From assembly GCF_024713975.1 (NCBI RefSeq), contig NC_091094.1, positions 18,436,501-18,500,500 of the forward strand: a DNA stretch of 64,000 bases. The letters run 5' to 3'. The DNA comes from Paralichthys olivaceus. Its lineage: Eukaryota; Chordata; Actinopteri; Pleuronectiformes; Paralichthyidae. The number at the start of each line of letters is the position of its first letter. Within the stretch, counting starts at the first letter, position 1. Below are positions 11,204 to 24,130 of this stretch, piece after piece. A program made the position numbers and the translations under genes. The notes below the pieces were generated by a model, which was not told the origin of the DNA, made no database searches, and saw only the letters and a program-made list of their open reading frames with translations.

Positions 11204-13253
11204 GTTTCCAAACATCTCCGTTTGGGCCCCTCCAGACCAAATCTCCGCCCCAGAGCTTTCAAACTTAAACTTGGCCAGCATAAACAGAAAGGGGACGGCT
11301 ATATACTGTACAGAGTCTCATAGTTAAGTTGTTTATTCCATTATTATCCCACTTATTGACGCTATGAAACCATAATTTAAAAATAAACTCAGATGTGGCT
11401 GTTTGGCAGTTGTCAGTATTAATTGCAAATTTGCATTGCTTGAACTCAAATTCCGAATTTGATCCTATTTCATTTCAGTGTTGTAATTTGCATTGGGTTT
11501 TCTTGGAAACTGGGTTTTCTGCTTGTTATATTATATAACCATGTGCTTGAGGATATACAAGGCAAATGAGACGAATGAAGAAATAAGTGATTTGCCACAC
11601 TACCAGTGTGCAGTGTTCTGACCCTGGTAAGGTTTAACTGAGGCTGAAGTGTGTTCGGACAGGATTTTCATGCTGGCTGCCAGAGAACTGGACAATAAAA
11701 ACAAATGAACCAGCCCCCAGGAGGGAAACGGTAAAAGGCTACAACAACTGTTCTGAGCTCCAGTACAATCTAGTTCTCTCCTCTCCTTAACTTACCTCAT
11801 CCTCATGATCAAGTTTCACTGTTTCTCACCCTCACTTTCCATTAATTCACCAATGTATTTCAGTTGCACTAAAAAACATATTGTAGGTCGGAATAAGCAA
11901 AGAAAAAGCAAAGGAAACACCAATGAGTCTGGCATGTCATGAGGACAGGCAGAAGAAGAGGAACCATGAATTAAATCAGCGTGAGTCATGCCTCATGACA
12001 TTCCTGTTTGTTTGAATGTTGTGTTGGCAACAATTTTTACCTCGCCCACAATGACCTGAAAAACAAGAAGCTTACAAATAGAAACAGGCACTTCACTTGA
12101 TTAATACATAGAACATATTTATAACACATACACCAGCTTTTAAATGAGAGGATTTTTTAATTCACATCATGCGTGCACATGTTATTGATATCTTTTATTG
12201 ATACCACACTATTTTTTCCACAAATAAAATCTTGACCAGTCATCTCTACCACAGATAAGAGAAGAAAAGAAGTAGAGGGACAGAGGAGAAGCTCGAGTCT
12301 GTGAGTCATAGTTACACACAGCAGGAAGCTGCTGGGAACTACCACAGGAGTTTATATGCCTCACAAATCTTGGACAACTGTCAGATTATTACTGCTGCCT
12401 GCTGTGGCCTTGAATGAACTTCCCTCCCCTCCCTCGTTCTCCAGCTTCACTGCAGACTGAGAGCTCTCACACACTTATATCCGAAGCTGAAAATGTCTGT
12501 TTGCATAGATACATATTCATACGATCACCCTGACAGACGCAGGAAGGAATGTGGATGTGAGTGTAAGTGTGATGTATTCATAATCATTTCCTTACATCCT
12601 TCCCTCCTCTCTTCACTCCCTCATTGATTTGCCCAACATCACTAAAAGCCATGCAAAGAGCAAATTTGTTTAACTTTGATGTGAATCTATTTTCCAGTTT
12701 GATTGCCAGGACATTTGGAAAAGTGTAAGGGTCACACATCAGAGGTTAGCGAAATGTGTCGACTAAGGGCCATTTTCTCTGTGGGATGTCATGTCCATTT
12801 CTAGCACCAAGACATTTCACATGAAGACAAAAGATAAAAGGAGCAGTGAGTGAGAACTGGAGCACTGCAGAGTCACCTATACTCTCATTTCTGCATGTGG
12901 GGACTAGATTCATTTCATTTCAGGAAGTAAAATTTCAGTTCAGAATAGACTTTTAAATATCTGGATATATTATGTGTCAATATAATTCCTCTTTTTTAGA
13001 ATATTATGGTTACATGTGCAAATGTGTGGGGAAAAAGCAAACAATAAGAGCAGGCAGATTTCAACTGTTTCCAACCAGTCCAATAGCTTTCAAGACATTT
13101 CTCTCCAAAGCAAAATTGTTTGCTATAGAGGAAAGTCAGAAGTTGATAACCTTTAGTATCTAAAGAGCAATTGTTGGCCAGAAAAGAAAGAAAACATGCA
13201 TTAAAAACTTTTGAGTCCTGCAGGTCTAAATTATGATTAATTCATCTGTCTTA

Positions 13254-13267
13254 CCACCAGGTGGCTG
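13254..13267 (+). promoter_or_regulatory. CTCF-like motif
   Basis: CCACCAGGTGGCTG matches the vertebrate CTCF core consensus at 13 of 14 positions. One such match is expected by chance in a window of this size about half the time. Confidence 0.3.
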
Positions 13268-13654
13268 TGGTAGGCTGTTTAAAATTTAGCACTTACTTTG
13301 CACCTCCACTATGGTGAAGCAATGCTATGGTGCATGTATGAATTATGATATTACAGACCTACCGCAATAAAGTAAACAGATGAAAGGTTTGTTATTTTTA
13401 TTGGTTTTATTGATAATATTTCCATCAGAGTTCACATACCTGCATGACAATACTTAATATTTCTCACATCACATGTGTCAAGACAGGAAGTGTAGTTGCT
13501 GGTGCTGAGTTTATTTCTTTGATGATGAGGTGATGTTTGTTGCCAGTTTTATTTCCTTATTTTAATCTGTTTAAATTTGCTCTCTTTTACTATCCAAAGC
13601 CAGATACTTCATCTTGAAATGCTTTTCACCATTACACTTTTCATTGTTTGCTAA

Positions 13655-14302
13655 TCTCTTATAGCAGGCTGTACCTTCTGAGGAGGCTGAGGTCTTTTGG
13701 AGTACAGGGGCCACTCCTCATGACCTTCTACAACACAATGTCGGCATCAGTCATTTTCCAGGGACTAGTCTGCTGGAACAGCAGCATTTCAGCTGCGGAC
13801 AGGCTGAACAAGCTGATCAGAAGGGCCAGTTCTGCTCTTGGGACCTCTCTGGAACCCGTGGAGGTGGTGGGAGACAGGAGAATGTTGGTCAAACCTTCCT
13901 CCACGATGGAGATGGTCTCCCACCCCATGCAGAACTTTTTTAACAACACTGAGCAGCTCCTTCAGTGAGAGGCTCCTTCACCCCAAGTGTGTGAAGGAGC
14001 GATTCATGAAGTCCTTCCTCCCTGCTGCTGTCAGATTGTACAACAAGCACTGCACCCAGTAGACCACCATACACACTCCCCCTCTCTCTCTGTCTCTCAC
14101 TCACACACGCACACACACACACACAGAACCTCATCATGTACAACCAATGTCAGAAATCTAAGTGCAATTTGTATATAGTAATTTATCTTGTTTAACTTAT
14201 CTTTACTCTATATTCTTCGTTTTTCATGCTTGCTGATTATCTTGCTGTTGCAATGCTATTAATTTCCTAATCTTGGGACAATAAAGGAATTCTGATTCTG
14301 AT
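13655..14302 (+). mobile_element. 5'-truncated LINE: reverse-transcriptase C-terminal end plus 3' UTR
   Basis: From 13662 the plus strand encodes SRLYLLRRLRSFGVQGPLL...FYNT, then VCWNSSISAADRLNKLIRRA and EVVGDRRML. This is the conserved C-terminal region of fish L2/CR1/jockey-group LINE proteins. The frame shifts near 13930-13960: one frame stops at 13966-13968, while the family's SSFSERLLHPKCVKERF...FLPAAVRLYN continuation is read in another frame to a stop at 14060-14062. The 3' end is gggacaataaaggaattctg followed by a short ATTCTG repeat, a LINE-style terminus. The 5' truncation and the frameshift mean it is dead. Confidence 0.85.
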
Positions 14303-14635
14303 CTCTCACTGCAGATCAAACCTTAATTCCAATAAATCAGCAGTACGATGATGACAGCAAAAAAATCTACTTTTGAGCTTGTCAAACAGGAGCCAGGCTG
14401 CGATTTATTATATAATGCATATTTTAGAGGACACCTTGTTAAAGCATTTTTACAGTTAGGTTAGACTGGTTTTAGGGCTACAAGTATGTTAGCAACATGT
14501 ACAAAAAGTAATTGAAACCTTTTTGTGGCAAATAAAAGCTGAAGAGCTGCATGTGGAGCTGTGAGTTGTTGAACCCTGTTCAGTGATTCTCATGTGAACC
14601 ATGATTGTCTGTGCCAAATTTCATGTCTATCCATC

Positions 14636-14691
14636 CATGTTGAAATTTCCCCAGTGTGGGATGAATAAAGTCGATCTTATCTTATCTTATC
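14636..14691 (+). mobile_element. LINE-type 3' tail with (TCTTA)n
   Basis: The segment aatttccccagtgtgggatg, then aataaagtcgatcttatctt, ends in a TCTTA tandem. This is the typical 3' end of fish L2-like LINEs; no coding part remains next to it. Confidence 0.65.
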
Positions 14692-16453
14692 CAACAGAGC
14701 TACTTCAGTCCAGACCAAAGTTGTGGACCAACTGACTCAGCAAGGTTTTCATCCCTATAAAAAAACCTTATAAGGCTCAAGTTTAATGAAATAGATTTGC
14801 TGATGTTCCATGAGACACTGTGTACTTACCCTGCAGCCATGTGATGCCACGCCTGTGCAGTTTCTAGGGCTGCTCAACATCCACTTCCATCTTCCAGTCA
14901 CTAGAGGGTGTGAGTCTCAAAGCAAACCTGTACCGTGAGATGCGTGTTGCAGTCGGCTCACAGCTACAGTTCCTAACCACGCCTCTCTTTTCTCAGAGTT
15001 ATCTGCATTAAGTTGTGTAACACAGTGCTCTGTAGAGTGTAGACTTCATTCATGCGTTGTGGAGGTTTTCGGTTCCCAAAGGCATCACTGAGTGTAGCCA
15101 AAAAAGCTTGGAAAAGCCTTGTTAGTGTGAATATCTTACAGTTTGAGCTCAACATTAGACCGCCTATCCATCCTCAGTGGTTTGGGGTACTTAAAAACTA
15201 TACCCATATGGTTGAACAAATAATTTCATCATTAAGCCTTCATGATACTTTTAGATACATAAAGAAAAAAGATATTTACAAGAACTTGTCGCCAAGACTA
15301 ATGGGAAGGCCTCTGAGGACCAGTGTATGGATATTAGCTCTGCTGTCTTTTATGGAGTAAAATGGCACTAGTTAGATAGCTTTAATGACAAGAAATGATC
15401 TGGGACTGAACTGTCTGTCTGTTCTGCAGGTGGCTGATTGATGCGACCTGAAGCACCTGAGGTCCATTGTGTGTAGGTTACATAAATCCTGCCTGCCTGA
15501 TCAGTCTCGCTCTGCTGCTCTCCCCAGGCACTTCATGTTCCTGTCGGGTTCTGTTCTTCTTTTAGGTTATCTTTATGTTTTCTTTACTCCCTACAACATT
15601 TGCAACCACGCCCTTCACTCACGCACACTCTACACCACTGACTTTACTGAATTCCACATTTCATATGTTAACTCTTGATTTGGCATTTGGTTGGTATGGT
15701 TGATAAATAAAATACACTTTACCTAGCATACTGGTGTGTCTCCCTTTTTGTTGGGGCCACTTGAGCTGGGTCATGACAACATAAACTGTGAAACAATGCA
15801 AGTACATGATGGGTATTTCACCAACCTTGGTTTCTTGTGAGAACTGTGAACAGCTTACAAGTAATCTCTGCTCAAGTTTTTTCCTGTCCACTCTACCTAT
15901 AATGTGAATGCATCTCAATCCCACCCTGCAGCTCTACAATCACAGTCACTTCATGTTAAAATTGTGAACAGTTCATTAACAAGCATCATTGTTTCAAACT
16001 AAAAATTATTTATATCCAACCCAACATTAACTCCTCTGCAAAACCCCACTAACCCCTTTATGATCAAGTCCTTTGAATAGTTAAATGAAACTGATAATGC
16101 TATGTGTGCAACAAATCAGTGCATATTTTGAATCGGTATGAACAGTGAGCATGAGCCCCAAGCACACGTTACATGCATGAATGCTAACATCATGCTAACA
16201 CCTACTAAAACTATGTTCAGCGTTTAGCTCATTTTCCCCAGAGAATTAGCCACAATTTTTCGTGTAACTTTAATTAACACTGCTTTTTAAAAACCACCTG
16301 TTTTCTTAACTTAAATTTAACGTTTCGCTGTCGTCAAAATTAAACCATTAACCCTGTATGTTCCAGCTGATTAATGCAAACATCTTATTTGTTTTAGCAA
16401 TGACATGATGTTTTTACAAAACAAGACAGAAAAAAAAAATATCTGGACCAGAA

Positions 16454-16512
16454 GGTAGGTAGGTAGACAGATAAGTAGGTGGGTGGGTGGGGTGGATAGG
16501 TAGCTAGATATA
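16454..16512. repeat. Degenerate TAGG/TGGG-rich simple repeat
   Basis: Imperfect tandem of aggt/gggt/gata units, including aggtaggtaggtagacagat and gtgggtgggtgggg. Confidence 0.7.
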
Positions 16513-17431
16513 TTGGTTGGTAGTAGTTAGGTCAGAAGATAGGTGTAGGTTACTTACGCCTCTACTTTTAACTTGCTATGCACCATCAAGACCTCACTGA
16601 ATGTCGCAGTCAATAAGTCAGCGGTTGTGAAATAGGTTTGTTTCTTATCTTTGCTAATTGTCCTCTCTCATATCCTCCAACAACTAATCTTCCCTCCACC
16701 CCTATTTTCCAACTTGTAGCATGTACGTGTGTCTCTCAGCACATTCCAGACTTGATGTGTCATATTGCAGCTTCATACAAACCAAAACATCACCGGCCTC
16801 TTAAGAGACTAAAGGTCAGGGGGTGATAGCTTGGTAAATGACCCCCCTCACTCTCCTCATGCACAAAGAATGATGCGTTGTCTCATGTGGAGTATAAAGC
16901 TTTAACCATGTTTCACCCATCAAAGAAAAATTAAGGCAGCTCTGTTGAACAGTTGATACATTTGTCGGAGAGAGTGAGTTACTGAGACGACAAAAACTGG
17001 CTGACTTGTACTTATATGGTTGCCTCCAAGTTTAGCACAGCCACACCATTGTGAAGAGTCACGTCACTGCTTAAGGCAAGTCAAGCAAAAATGCATTTTT
17101 GGATTGGTATAAAAAAGGGCATGTACCTGTCAGGATTTTAAAATGTACTAATCACATTTAGTTGCCATGCAGCAGAGAACCCTGGGATTTGGCAAAGTTT
17201 TTTCCCCAAAACCATTTAAAACTTGGAAAAGAAAAGAATAGAGGTGTTGTGTGAAAACGTTGGAGCCTGAGGGGCCAAGTGGGTGTTTCTCTGGTACAAT
17301 CCAGACAACAGCCATGAAACTGCTCAGAAAAGATCATGAGTCATTAATCTATCAACTGTGTCAAGCCTTGACCGAATCATGATTTCCACTGTTTGAGATG
17401 ATTGTCGAGGTACATGTTTCTTTCACAAATC

Positions 17432-17577
<146 letters not shown>

Positions 17578-17736
17578 GTAGTTCCCTGTCTTGTGCAGTC
17601 TCAGTCTTTATGGGTACATATCAGTACTTTTATGGCTGTGTAAAACTACTCTTGGCGTCCAACAGAAAATATAAAAGACAAACTCTGTTTGCTCTTTTCT
17701 CGGCTGATACGGAAGGAATGTTCATCAATAATCCGT

Positions 17737-17763
17737 GTGTGTGTGTGTGTTTGTGTGTGTGTA
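17737..17763. repeat. Short interrupted (GT)n
   Basis: GT dinucleotide stretch with one interruption, about 0.8 kb upstream of the krt8 ATG. Confidence 0.8.
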
Positions 17764-18430
17764 TTTGCAGGGTTTGGTCTGCTGATCATCCAGTAAACTG
17801 CAACTTTAAATGCAGTATTCTTTTTTCTTTGAAGTCTGACCTGTAAAGGTCCAATTTATTTGTATTTGCCTTTTTAAAAAGCTTGTAAAGATAAATAGAT
17901 AGCGAAACATATTCAGTGGGTAAAATGGGTTCTCCTTTATTTACGAGACTGACAGTCCCTGCCCACAAACACATAAAGACCATCCCGCAGGGCAACTACA
18001 ATTTACTTTGCAATATATCACATCCGTGAGAACTGTAGCAAAGGAGAGGTCATAAAATCATTTGCTTGTTCATTATACCCCAGGTTTGACTTGCTGTGTG
18101 TGCATGTGCTGAGTTAATTTTTTTGTACAACATGGAGGTAAACTCTTTGTCCCCCTGTTTAAAGTACAGTGTATCTTTGTGAATTCAGTTTGTGTCATTA
18201 TGATGTAAAGCATGGAAAATAAAGTTTGACAAACATGGTTAATGTGGACAAAACTCTGAGTTTTCCAGTATTTCTGCAGGGGTTTTATAGAAACTGGCAC
18301 GTTGACTATTATATAATTCCTTTTTTTTCTCCACCATGGTTTGTGTGCTGTAAATGTGTAACATGATGCAATTTTCTTCCCTGACAATCCCTCACCCCCC
18401 CGTTCTTCACTCCCCTGCCGAGGAAGGCAG

Positions 18431-18474
18431 CCAATGGCACCTCAGCAGGGTCCCTCCCCTGCTCTGATAAATAG
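18431..18474 (+). promoter_or_regulatory. krt8 core promoter: CCAAT and TATA-like elements
   Basis: CCAAT at 18431-18435 and GATAAATAG at 18466-18474 stand 131 and about 92-100 bp before the ATG, consistent with a transcription start near 18495. Confidence 0.6.
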
Positions 18475-18565
18475 CACATTGAGTACCAGAGAGGTTCTAT
18501 CTGCCTGACTGTCCTTCTCTGAGCAGTCTCTCACCACCTCAGTGCTACAGACTCCCTCTGTAACC

Positions 18566-21500
18566 ATGTCCGTCAGAGCCTTGAAGACATCCACTTACTC
18601 CACTGTGTCTTCTCACAGGGGCCCATCCCAAAGCTTCAGCAGCCGCTCCTTCTCTGGCTACGGTGGTGCCAAGCAGAGCCAAGCTGTCCGCAGCTCCTAC
18701 GGGGGAGTGGGCAGCAGTGGTGCTACTGTGGGTGCCGGGGGGTTTAAGGTGGTCGGTGGGTACATTGCTGGGGGTGCTGCGCAAAGAGGTGGCGGGGTAG
18801 AGTTCGGCTACATGGGATTTGGTGGAGGTATGGGAGGTGGCATGGCCAATGAGCTGGTGGCCCCCATCACGTCAGTGACCGTGAACAAGAGCCTACTGGC
18901 GCCCCTGAACTTGGAGATTGACCCCAGCATTCAAGTGGTCCGCACCCAGGAGAAGGAGCAGATCAAGATCCTCAACAACCGCTTCGCCTCCTTCATTGAC
19001 AAGGTCAGTCCATATTATAGATCAGTGCCATTGTACCAGAAGAAAATGGTCTTTTATATCAGAAGGGCCACATGAGGAAATCTGCAACAACCAGCATATA
19101 TGCATGATGCTTTGTTCTGTACTCACAAAAAACTATCCAGCACAGAGTAGAAATTAACTCAGAAGCCTCAGAGGAAATGAGTGCTCTGCAAGCCAAAATA
19201 GCTCAAGGTGAAAGATGTCCGAATAGAGATCCTGTTGAGACAATCCCGAATAAAAAACTGGACATTCATCCACTAACAGCTAAGCACTGAGATTCCATGT
19301 GTAGGAAAGTGAAAAGATATATAATATGTTGAGATCCTTTGACTCAGATGAGAGGATCTACCTGGATACAAAGTTTATACACGGCTGACATGAGGAGCAA
19401 AATGATTTTGCTTGAAGGAATACTATACATGCACATGTGAGCAATAATCTGCAACAGAGAGTTTATGAAAGTAGACAAAAGGACAGATATATTCTTGTAC
19501 TTGTGTCATAAATCCATTCTTACACTGTAAGTATTGTATTGTAATGTGTATTGTAATGTGGGAGTTTTCAGATTTCATTGAGTGGGTAGTCACAAACTGT
19601 ACAAACTCTTACAGAAGGAGAAAGGGAGTGGCAGGATGAAGGTTTACATAAGAGAAGCATGGTACATACTCAGAGGAGTACATCACAACAGTAAAATAAT
19701 TATCTGCTAAAAAACAATTTTCAAATGAATGTTTTCCTCGTCAGAAATGTCTTATTCATTTAGAGACAGCAGCTCAACTGTTCTCTAATTGAGATTGATC
19801 AGATTGTTCAATTATCTGTCACTGTTACTCATAAATCTGTCTATTGTTTAAGGAGCCACCCAGCAGTGATGCAAGTTAACCTACGAATCAATCACGCTAC
19901 AGGAATTCTTCAGTCATAAAACAAAGCTCTCTCCCCTCCTCAACACACATGACATATTGACACATGCCCACACAGAACTGCATGTCTCTTGTCGTGTTTG
20001 CCGAGTGGAAGCGGAACCCCACCCAGGGTCAGGGTGCTGAATAGGAAATTCGTAAGGGGGCGAGCTGTGTCACAATTGTGGAAGAGTGCCACATTGTGTT
20101 AAATCACGGAAGTATGGGTCAGAATTTGGTGATCAGTTATTGATGTTACATCCAGAGGTTGTTGTAGGTTCAAGAAGTTCAGTCATTTTTCTTCTAGTTG
20201 ACGTTTTTCTTTGTCCATGTCCCTCAGCAAACAAAGTGAGACCATTTTATCTGATACACTCTCACCCTCTATGCACTCAATGAGACCCTCCATCCTATTT
20301 AAAGTACACAGTGTTGTATTTTTTAATATCATATATCCAATCTTTAATTGATCAGACTGGTGAGGTCTATATCGTCAAACAAATATGAAACTTGGACAAT
20401 CTCAGTGAAGCAAAGTTGCAGAGCTGCTCATTTGCCCTTTTCTTTTGTCTTCACGCACTTCTCTCTTTGCAGGTACGTTTCCTGGAGCAGCAGAACAAAG
20501 TACTGGAGACCAAATGGAAACTTCTGCAAGAACAGACCACGTCTCGGTCCAACATCGACACCATGTTCGAAGCTTACATCGCCAACCTGCGCAAGCAGCT
20601 CGACAACTTGGGTCATGAAAAAGTCAAGCTGGAATCTGACCTGCATCACACGACAGGCCTGGTCGAGGACTTCAAAACCAAGTGAGTGGAGATGAATCTG
20701 AACCAAACATCTTGCACTAACCGGGCAATGTCCAGAATTTAATAACTTCAGTGAATTAATCAATTGAAAGTGATTGTAAATATCCTGTCTATAGCCTGAC
20801 TGGCAGATTGTGACCAATACAACATAAATATTCTGGCGTTTAAAAATTTGAAAGCATATTTGGACCTTTAGTAGTTGTTTTTTTTTTTACACAAACCTAA
20901 AATCAAATAGTTCACAGCAAATATTGATTTCTTTTGAAATGTTATCTAGATACAAACTTGGCTTTATAATGTAAAATGTAACTTTTCAGTGCTCTCTGGT
21001 GGACAAACTATGTAATGAAGCTACAGTTTCTAAGTTTCTCACCTAATTGGCCATTTGTCTGCTGGAATTTCATGTTACATATTGGTTTGCTCATAGACAG
21101 ATGCAGTCTGCAATAAAAAGGTAATACCAGTCTCACACTATTCTTTGGTGTGAATATTTGAGTCGATATTTATATTTACCAAGGGTTATTTTCAAACTCA
21201 AGAAAAGGTGTTCTCTGCTGTCTTTTCAAATTTAGCATGTGACATTAACATTTGTTCATGTTCCGTTTTCCAGGTATGAAGATGAGATCAACAAGCGCAA
21301 TGAATGTGAGAACAACTTTGTCCTCATGAAGAAGGTCTGTTCTGATTATTGATATTGATGTAATAATATGATTAGGCTTTGAGCACAATGAGCCCACACA
21401 ATGGCTACTTGTACCTCAGGTTAAGGCCTGTACCCAACAGCGATTTCCTCTCAGTGTCGTCTTTTTTTCATCTGCAGGAAACAGATGCAGCCTTCATGAT

Positions 21501-23413
21501 TAAGACAGACCTTGAAGCCCAACTCGATGGGCTCTCTGATAAGATTGACTTCCTCAGGCAGATCTACGATGCAGTAATAACTTACATTTATTCTGATTCT
21601 TAAAATCTTCATAAATCTGTCTTTGCATGTCTGTTCATCTTCGGTTCATGTTTTCCTATGTAGGAAATCATGGAGCTCCAGGGCCAGATCAAGGACACAT
21701 CCGTTGTGGTGGAGATGGACAACAGCCGTTACCTTGACATGGACGCCATTGTCGCTGAGGTGCGCGCCCAGTATGAGGATATCGCAAACCGCAGCAGAGC
21801 AGAGGCTGAGTCGTGGTACCAGACCAAGGTGAGACCTGATCCCCACTACCACAGCATGCTGTTGTCTGAGGACAAACACAAAGTTATTTCGGTGTTAGCT
21901 GCACAGTACAACGTTCATTAGATTGATGTGGTTGGTGTAGAATGACGCTCTTTTTTTGCCCCCTTGGCAAAAACTTACTGCTACTTATTTTCTCATTTCT
22001 CAAAAGTCTCATGAGCACAGAAACTAAACTAAAAGATACCCAGGTTATTAAGATGCCTTTTCATGTGTTAGTCTGACTTGTTCCTTTCTGTATCAGTACA
22101 CAGAGATGCAGCAGTCCGCCGGCAAATATGGTGAAGACCTGAAGTCGACAAAGGCTGAGATCGCTGAAATGAACCGCAGGATAATGAGGCTCCAGTCTGA
22201 AATTGACATGGTTAAATCACAAGTGAGGATTTCAGTTGCATATGTTTTGACACGTTTCACAGTAATAGGGCTTTGTTAGATAACTTTTCTATTTTTATAT
22301 GAAGTAGAAAAATGTGTCCTAATAATTTTTCCATCTCCACTATTAGCGAAACAATTTGGAAACTCAGATCGCAGAAGCTGAGGAACGTGGTGAGCTGGCA
22401 GTGAAGGATGCGAGACTCCGCATGAGAGAGCTGGAGGAGGCTATGCAGAGAGCCAAGCAGGACATGGCCCTGCAAGTCCGCCAGTACCAGGAACTGATGA
22501 ACGTGAAGCTGGCCCTGGACATTGAGATCGCCACCTACAGGAAGTTGCTGGAGGGAGAGGAGGACAGGTAAGATATCGCTGTCAGAGCAAGTAATGAAAA
22601 CGGCATCGTTTACATTTCAGTATGTCTCATGGTATTTTGCTTTTTCTTGTCTTGCTCTATTTGTCTCTTCAGGTTAGCATCTGGAATCAAGACCAATATA
22701 TCAAAACACACATGTAAGTTTCACAGATGTTTTTGCCATTTTATAATATAAACCCATGGAAACAACATAAGAGGGAGGTAAAAAAAAATCACATATTACA
22801 ATAAACCTAAGAATATAAAAGGATAATTCATGTTCACAGACAGGCTTCTGTATCTATTTCTATCTATAGCTATCTTCTCCTATTTCTGACATGAAAAACT
22901 TCCCCAAAGCCTTTGCTCATACAAAAAGATATTAAATACAGTCTAATGTGCACATAATTGCATGTAAATATCAACTCTATTGCCACCTTTTTAGGCCCAT
23001 TTTAATCTTTACCTTTTACTTGTGCATGTGCAGCTGTGAACTACAGTGCCTACGGCCTAGAGAGCTCCCGCACCCCAGTCTACGCCAGCAGCTCCTTTGG
23101 AGGATTCAAGGCCAGCAGCGGTGCCATCACTGCCCTGGAGGGAGGAGCTTTAAAGAGCACAACAGTCACCAAGACAGAAACTGTGGTGATGAAGACAGAG
23201 GAGAAGAAGATAGAGGAGACGAAGATAGAGGAGACGAAGACAGAGGAGAAGGAGACAGAAGTGAAGGAGGAGAAGGAGGAGCTGGAGGAGCAGGCAGTGA
23301 TCGAGGAGCCGGCCACAGTGGAGCAGAAGGAGCAGGAACAGGTGGAGGATGTGGCTGAGGCTGAGGCTGAGGCTGAGGCTGTGGCTGAGGCTGAGGCTGT
23401 GGCTGAGGAGTGA
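18566..23413 (+). CDS. krt8: Type II keratin, K8 class, with acidic tail
   Basis: Basic-to-neutral (type II) keratin that pairs with the K18-class product. Coding exons: 18566-19003, 20473-20681, 21274-21334, 21478-21573, 21664-21828, 22097-22222, 22347-22567, 22673-22713, 23034-23413; 578 aa. Sizes 209, 61, 96, 165, 126, 221 are the type II signature. Start ATG 18566 (ACCATGTCC) gives MSVRALKTS. The Ser/Gly head includes SSYGGVG; the H1 segment has [17 protein letters not shown]; the rod begins [18 protein letters not shown] (129-146) and ends [15 protein letters not shown] (425-439). After a short K8-like NISKHTS...YGLES region, residues 506-578 are a Glu/Lys then Glu/Ala low-complexity tail that mammalian K8 lacks. 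The head-to-head krt18 supports the K8 assignment. It could be a teleost-specific K8 paralogue. Confidence 0.93.
20989..21002 (-). promoter_or_regulatory. CTCF-like motif in krt8 intron 2
   Basis: The plus strand reads gtgctctctggtgg, a reverse-orientation CTCF core with one mismatch. Sequence alone does not show occupancy. Confidence 0.25.
23192..23251 (+). repeat. 15-bp coding tandem repeat in the krt8 tail
   Basis: Four imperfect 15-bp units encode the pentapeptides [15 protein letters not shown] and KTEEK (residues 506-525). Confidence 0.85.
23354..23410 (+). repeat. (GCTGAG)n coding hexamer repeat at the krt8 C-terminus
   Basis: Tandem gctgag units, with some gctgtg variants, encode the Ala-Glu/Ala-Val run that ends the protein (residues 560-578). 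Confidence 0.9.
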
Positions 23414-23653
23414 TGAGTTCAGGTTTATGGTTTTTGGTCTTGGTTGTTAAGAAAAAACACTCTTGCTCTTCCCTCCAGTTTTTTAATGGTTCGTTCACCA
23501 AAGTGCCTGCACTAAATACACAGACACAACTTTCTGTCTGATGAACAGGTGCTAAATAATGAGATTATATTCTGGTCTTGTGAAGGCGTATAAATTCAGT
23601 GTGTGTGCGTTTTATCAGTGTAACTGTGGCCTGACTGCACCACACAGGTTTAG

Positions 23654-23667
23654 CCAACAGGTGGCAG
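23654..23667 (+). promoter_or_regulatory. CTCF-like motif in krt8 3' UTR
   Basis: CCAACAGGTGGCAG matches the CTCF core at 13 of 14 positions, between the krt8 stop codon and its polyadenylation signals. Confidence 0.3.
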
Positions 23668-23769
23668 TGCTGTATCTGTTTTCCTCTGCTGATGGTTTGA
23701 ACAACATGAAGCACAGTAAAAACTCTAACTTCAAATTAAATCAATTTTGATATGAGCACTGTCGAGGAA

Positions 23770-23931
23770 AATAAAGCATCACCATGCTAAACTCCTTGTG
23801 CTAAAACTGCTGTATCCAAACAGTAAAATATAAATCAAATGCACTTCATGACTTTTACTTAGAAAAACTTTTGTGGTTTTTCAGTGTGCTGCTGTTGGCA
23901 ACACCTGGGGTCCTGTTTGCACAACAATAAA
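23770..23931 (+). terminator. krt8 polyadenylation signals
   Basis: AATAAA occurs at 23770-23775 and again at 23926-23931, 357 and 513 nt after the stop codon. Either could end the krt8 transcript. Confidence 0.6.
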
Positions 23932-24012
23932 TCTTCTTTAAACAGTAATTTACATTGTGGTACTTTGTATTTTGAAGTTATATTCCCACAAACATTTAAA
24001 TATTTCAGGTAC

Positions 24013-24130
24013 TTAAAGGTACAGTGTGTAGAATCTAGTGTTGAAATTGCATGTTGCAGCGGAACATCCCCCACCTCACCCTCCCCTTCAACATACATTC
24101 AAAGAAACTGGGAAAACATGTGGAGAATTT
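24013..24130. mobile_element. Truncated inverted copy of the 4640-4995 element
   Basis: Starts ttaaaggtacagtgtgtaga and continues with gttgcagcggaaca and ccacctcaccctcccc, matching the reverse complement of the right half of the 4640-4995 element. Its other end is missing or too diverged to see. Confidence 0.7.

Noticed and set aside
23166..23501. Minus-strand ORF with Pro-Gln repeats
   Set aside because: It is the antisense shadow of the krt8 acidic-tail repeats.
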